Made by a program: the position numbers and the translations under genes. A stretch of 11,778 bases of DNA, taken from assembly GCA_964528705.1 (NCBI GenBank), contig CAZGUW010000148.1, forward strand, positions 1 to 11,778. Reading direction: 5' to 3'. The first letter of the stretch is position 1; every line of letters begins with the position of its first letter. This document shows positions 10,887-11,778 of this stretch, piece after piece. This DNA is from SLRI01 sp964528705. GTDB lineage: Bacteria; Pseudomonadota; Alphaproteobacteria; Geminicoccales; Geminicoccaceae. The notes under the pieces are model-generated. The model had not been told where the DNA came from. It worked only from the letters and a program-made list of their open reading frames with translations, and did no database searches.

Positions 10887-10952
10887 CATCCGTGCCTAGG
10901 GTCGAAGCGAGCCCCGCGAACGCTCGGGGCGACCCGCAGGGAGTGGCGGCAG

Positions 10953-11753
10953 ATGGCAATGAGCATACCCGACAGCAGATGGCCGGTTGCCCCGGACTGG
11001 AGCATCGCGGCTGCGCCTCCGGGTGGCGGCGGTGCCCGCCTGCTCGAGCGGCTGGTCCTCGTCCTGCCCATTCTCCTGCTGCCGCATGTCGGCACGCCGG
11101 ACGACATCCTGCGGATCGGCTGCCTCGTTGCTGCCGTCCTCGCCATCGACCTCGGCCTCGACACGGGCTGGCGAGCCACGCCGGCGGCACTCGGCATCGC
11201 CATCGGTGCCGGGCTGGGCCTCGCCGTCGGCCCTGGCGCCGCCTGGCCCCTGGCCCTCTTCGCCGCGGTCGCCATGCTCGAGCGCGCCGCCCGTGCCGAC
11301 CGGGACTGGCTGATCCGGATCGGGCTGCGCGCCCTCGCCGCCGCGCTCGTCGTCGACCTGGCGCTCGTCGCCCTGGACCTGGAGCGGAACCTCGACTGGC
11401 TGGCGCTGGGCGGTGGCATCGGCCTCGCCCTCGCCGCCGCGGAGCGGCTGCGGGTCGAGGCGGCCGTCGCCGCCACGCAGGAAGCGGCGAACGACCGCCG
11501 CATCGGCTGCCTCGAGACGGCCATCGCCGTCGGCCTGGTCGTCGCCATCGGCGCCCACGCGGCGCTGCTCGCCGGCGACCCGGCGCTCGTGCCCCTCGCC
11601 CGCGCCGGCGGCTATCTGGTCCTGCCGTTCTTCGCGCTCGGCCTCCTGCGTTTCGGCTGGCTGGCGCTGGCCCGTCGGGACGGGCTCGATCCGCTCGGCG
11701 GCGGCCTCCTCGTGCTCTGGGCCCTGGCGGCGAGCCTGCTGCTCGAGCCCTGA
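10953..11753 (+). CDS. Unrecognised polytopic membrane protein (266 aa)
   Basis: I do not recognise the family. The ATG at 10953 has GGGAG 9 bases upstream; a second ATG two codons later is possible. After a Pro/Gly-rich N-terminal stretch of about 28 residues come hydrophobic segments at roughly 31-47, 52-69, 76-93, 97-110, 122-142, 147-163, 187-207, 218-239 and 247-264. That is about seven to nine membrane helices, very rich in Ala, Leu and Gly. A conserved-looking loop LERAARADRDW (109-119) and a cytosolic-like segment AERLRVEAAVAATQEAANDRR (163-183) separate helices. I see no catalytic motif, and no Asp-rich UbiA motif. It is divergent from the Rrf2-suf operon. The opposite strand is also open, but its product is a Gln/Glu/Arg/Gly-rich low-complexity shadow. 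Confidence 0.75.
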   Translation: MAMSIPDSRWPVAPDWSIAAAPPGGGGARLLERLVLVLPILLLPHVGTPDDILRIGCLVAAVLAIDLGLDTGWRATPAALGIAIGAGLGLAVGPGAAWPLALFAAVAMLERAARADRDWLIRIGLRALAAALVVDLALVALDLERNLDWLALGGGIGLALAAAERLRVEAAVAATQEAANDRRIGCLETAIAVGLVVAIGAHAALLAGDPALVPLARAGGYLVLPFFALGLLRFGWLALARRDGLDPLGGGLLVLWALAASLLLEP

Positions 11754-11778
11754 GCCTCGCCCTTGCCGCATTGGCATC

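Noticed and set aside
10896..11777. Minus-strand 293-codon frame opposite the right-hand membrane protein
   Set aside because: Composition is Gln/Glu/Arg/Gly repeats typical of an antisense shadow, while the plus strand encodes regular hydrophobic helices with a good ribosome binding site.

Overview
The window is GC-rich chromosomal DNA of an alphaproteobacterium. The evidence is an Rrf2-type regulator followed by sufB-sufC-sufD-sufS-sufT, a pyrB-pyrC pair whose dihydroorotase-like partner lacks metal ligands, and strong third-position GC. A deep-branching, Rhodospirillales/Geminicoccales-like lineage seems plausible, but that placement is inference. No RNA gene, mobile element, CRISPR array or obvious transferred island is visible. 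The content is mostly housekeeping.

Layout. At the left edge a plus-strand gene, cut at its 5' end, encodes a two-domain PPK2 polyphosphate:AMP phosphotransferase (1-1451). It converges, with 10 bases between stops, on a small unrecognised soluble protein (1462-1887, minus). Next on the minus strand is a four-helix membrane protein (1983-2462). Upstream of it lie pyrC-like and pyrB (2561-4788), joined by an ATGA overlap. Bases 4789-4844, between pyrB and the suf genes, hold two short stem-loops. The suf genes (4845-10156, minus) are read in the order sufB, sufC, sufD, sufS, sufT. sufD, sufS and probably sufT each start at a GTG that overlaps the preceding TGA stop. An Rrf2-family [2Fe-2S]-type regulator (10233-10709, minus, TTG start) heads the operon. 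A TTGACA box and a perfect 7-bp-arm palindrome lie about 100-140 bases upstream of it. To the right, divergent, is an unrecognised polytopic membrane protein (10953-11753, plus) preceded by a CtrA-like TTAA-N7-GTAA element.

How it works together. The regulator probably senses Fe-S status through three cysteines and controls its own gene and the suf operon. SufS takes sulfur from cysteine, SufBC2D is the ATP-driven scaffold, and SufT is a DUF59 maturation factor. No sufA, sufE or sufU is present here. PyrB makes carbamoyl-aspartate for pyrimidine synthesis. Its PyrC-like neighbour is probably a structural, non-catalytic partner, so an active dihydroorotase should be encoded elsewhere.
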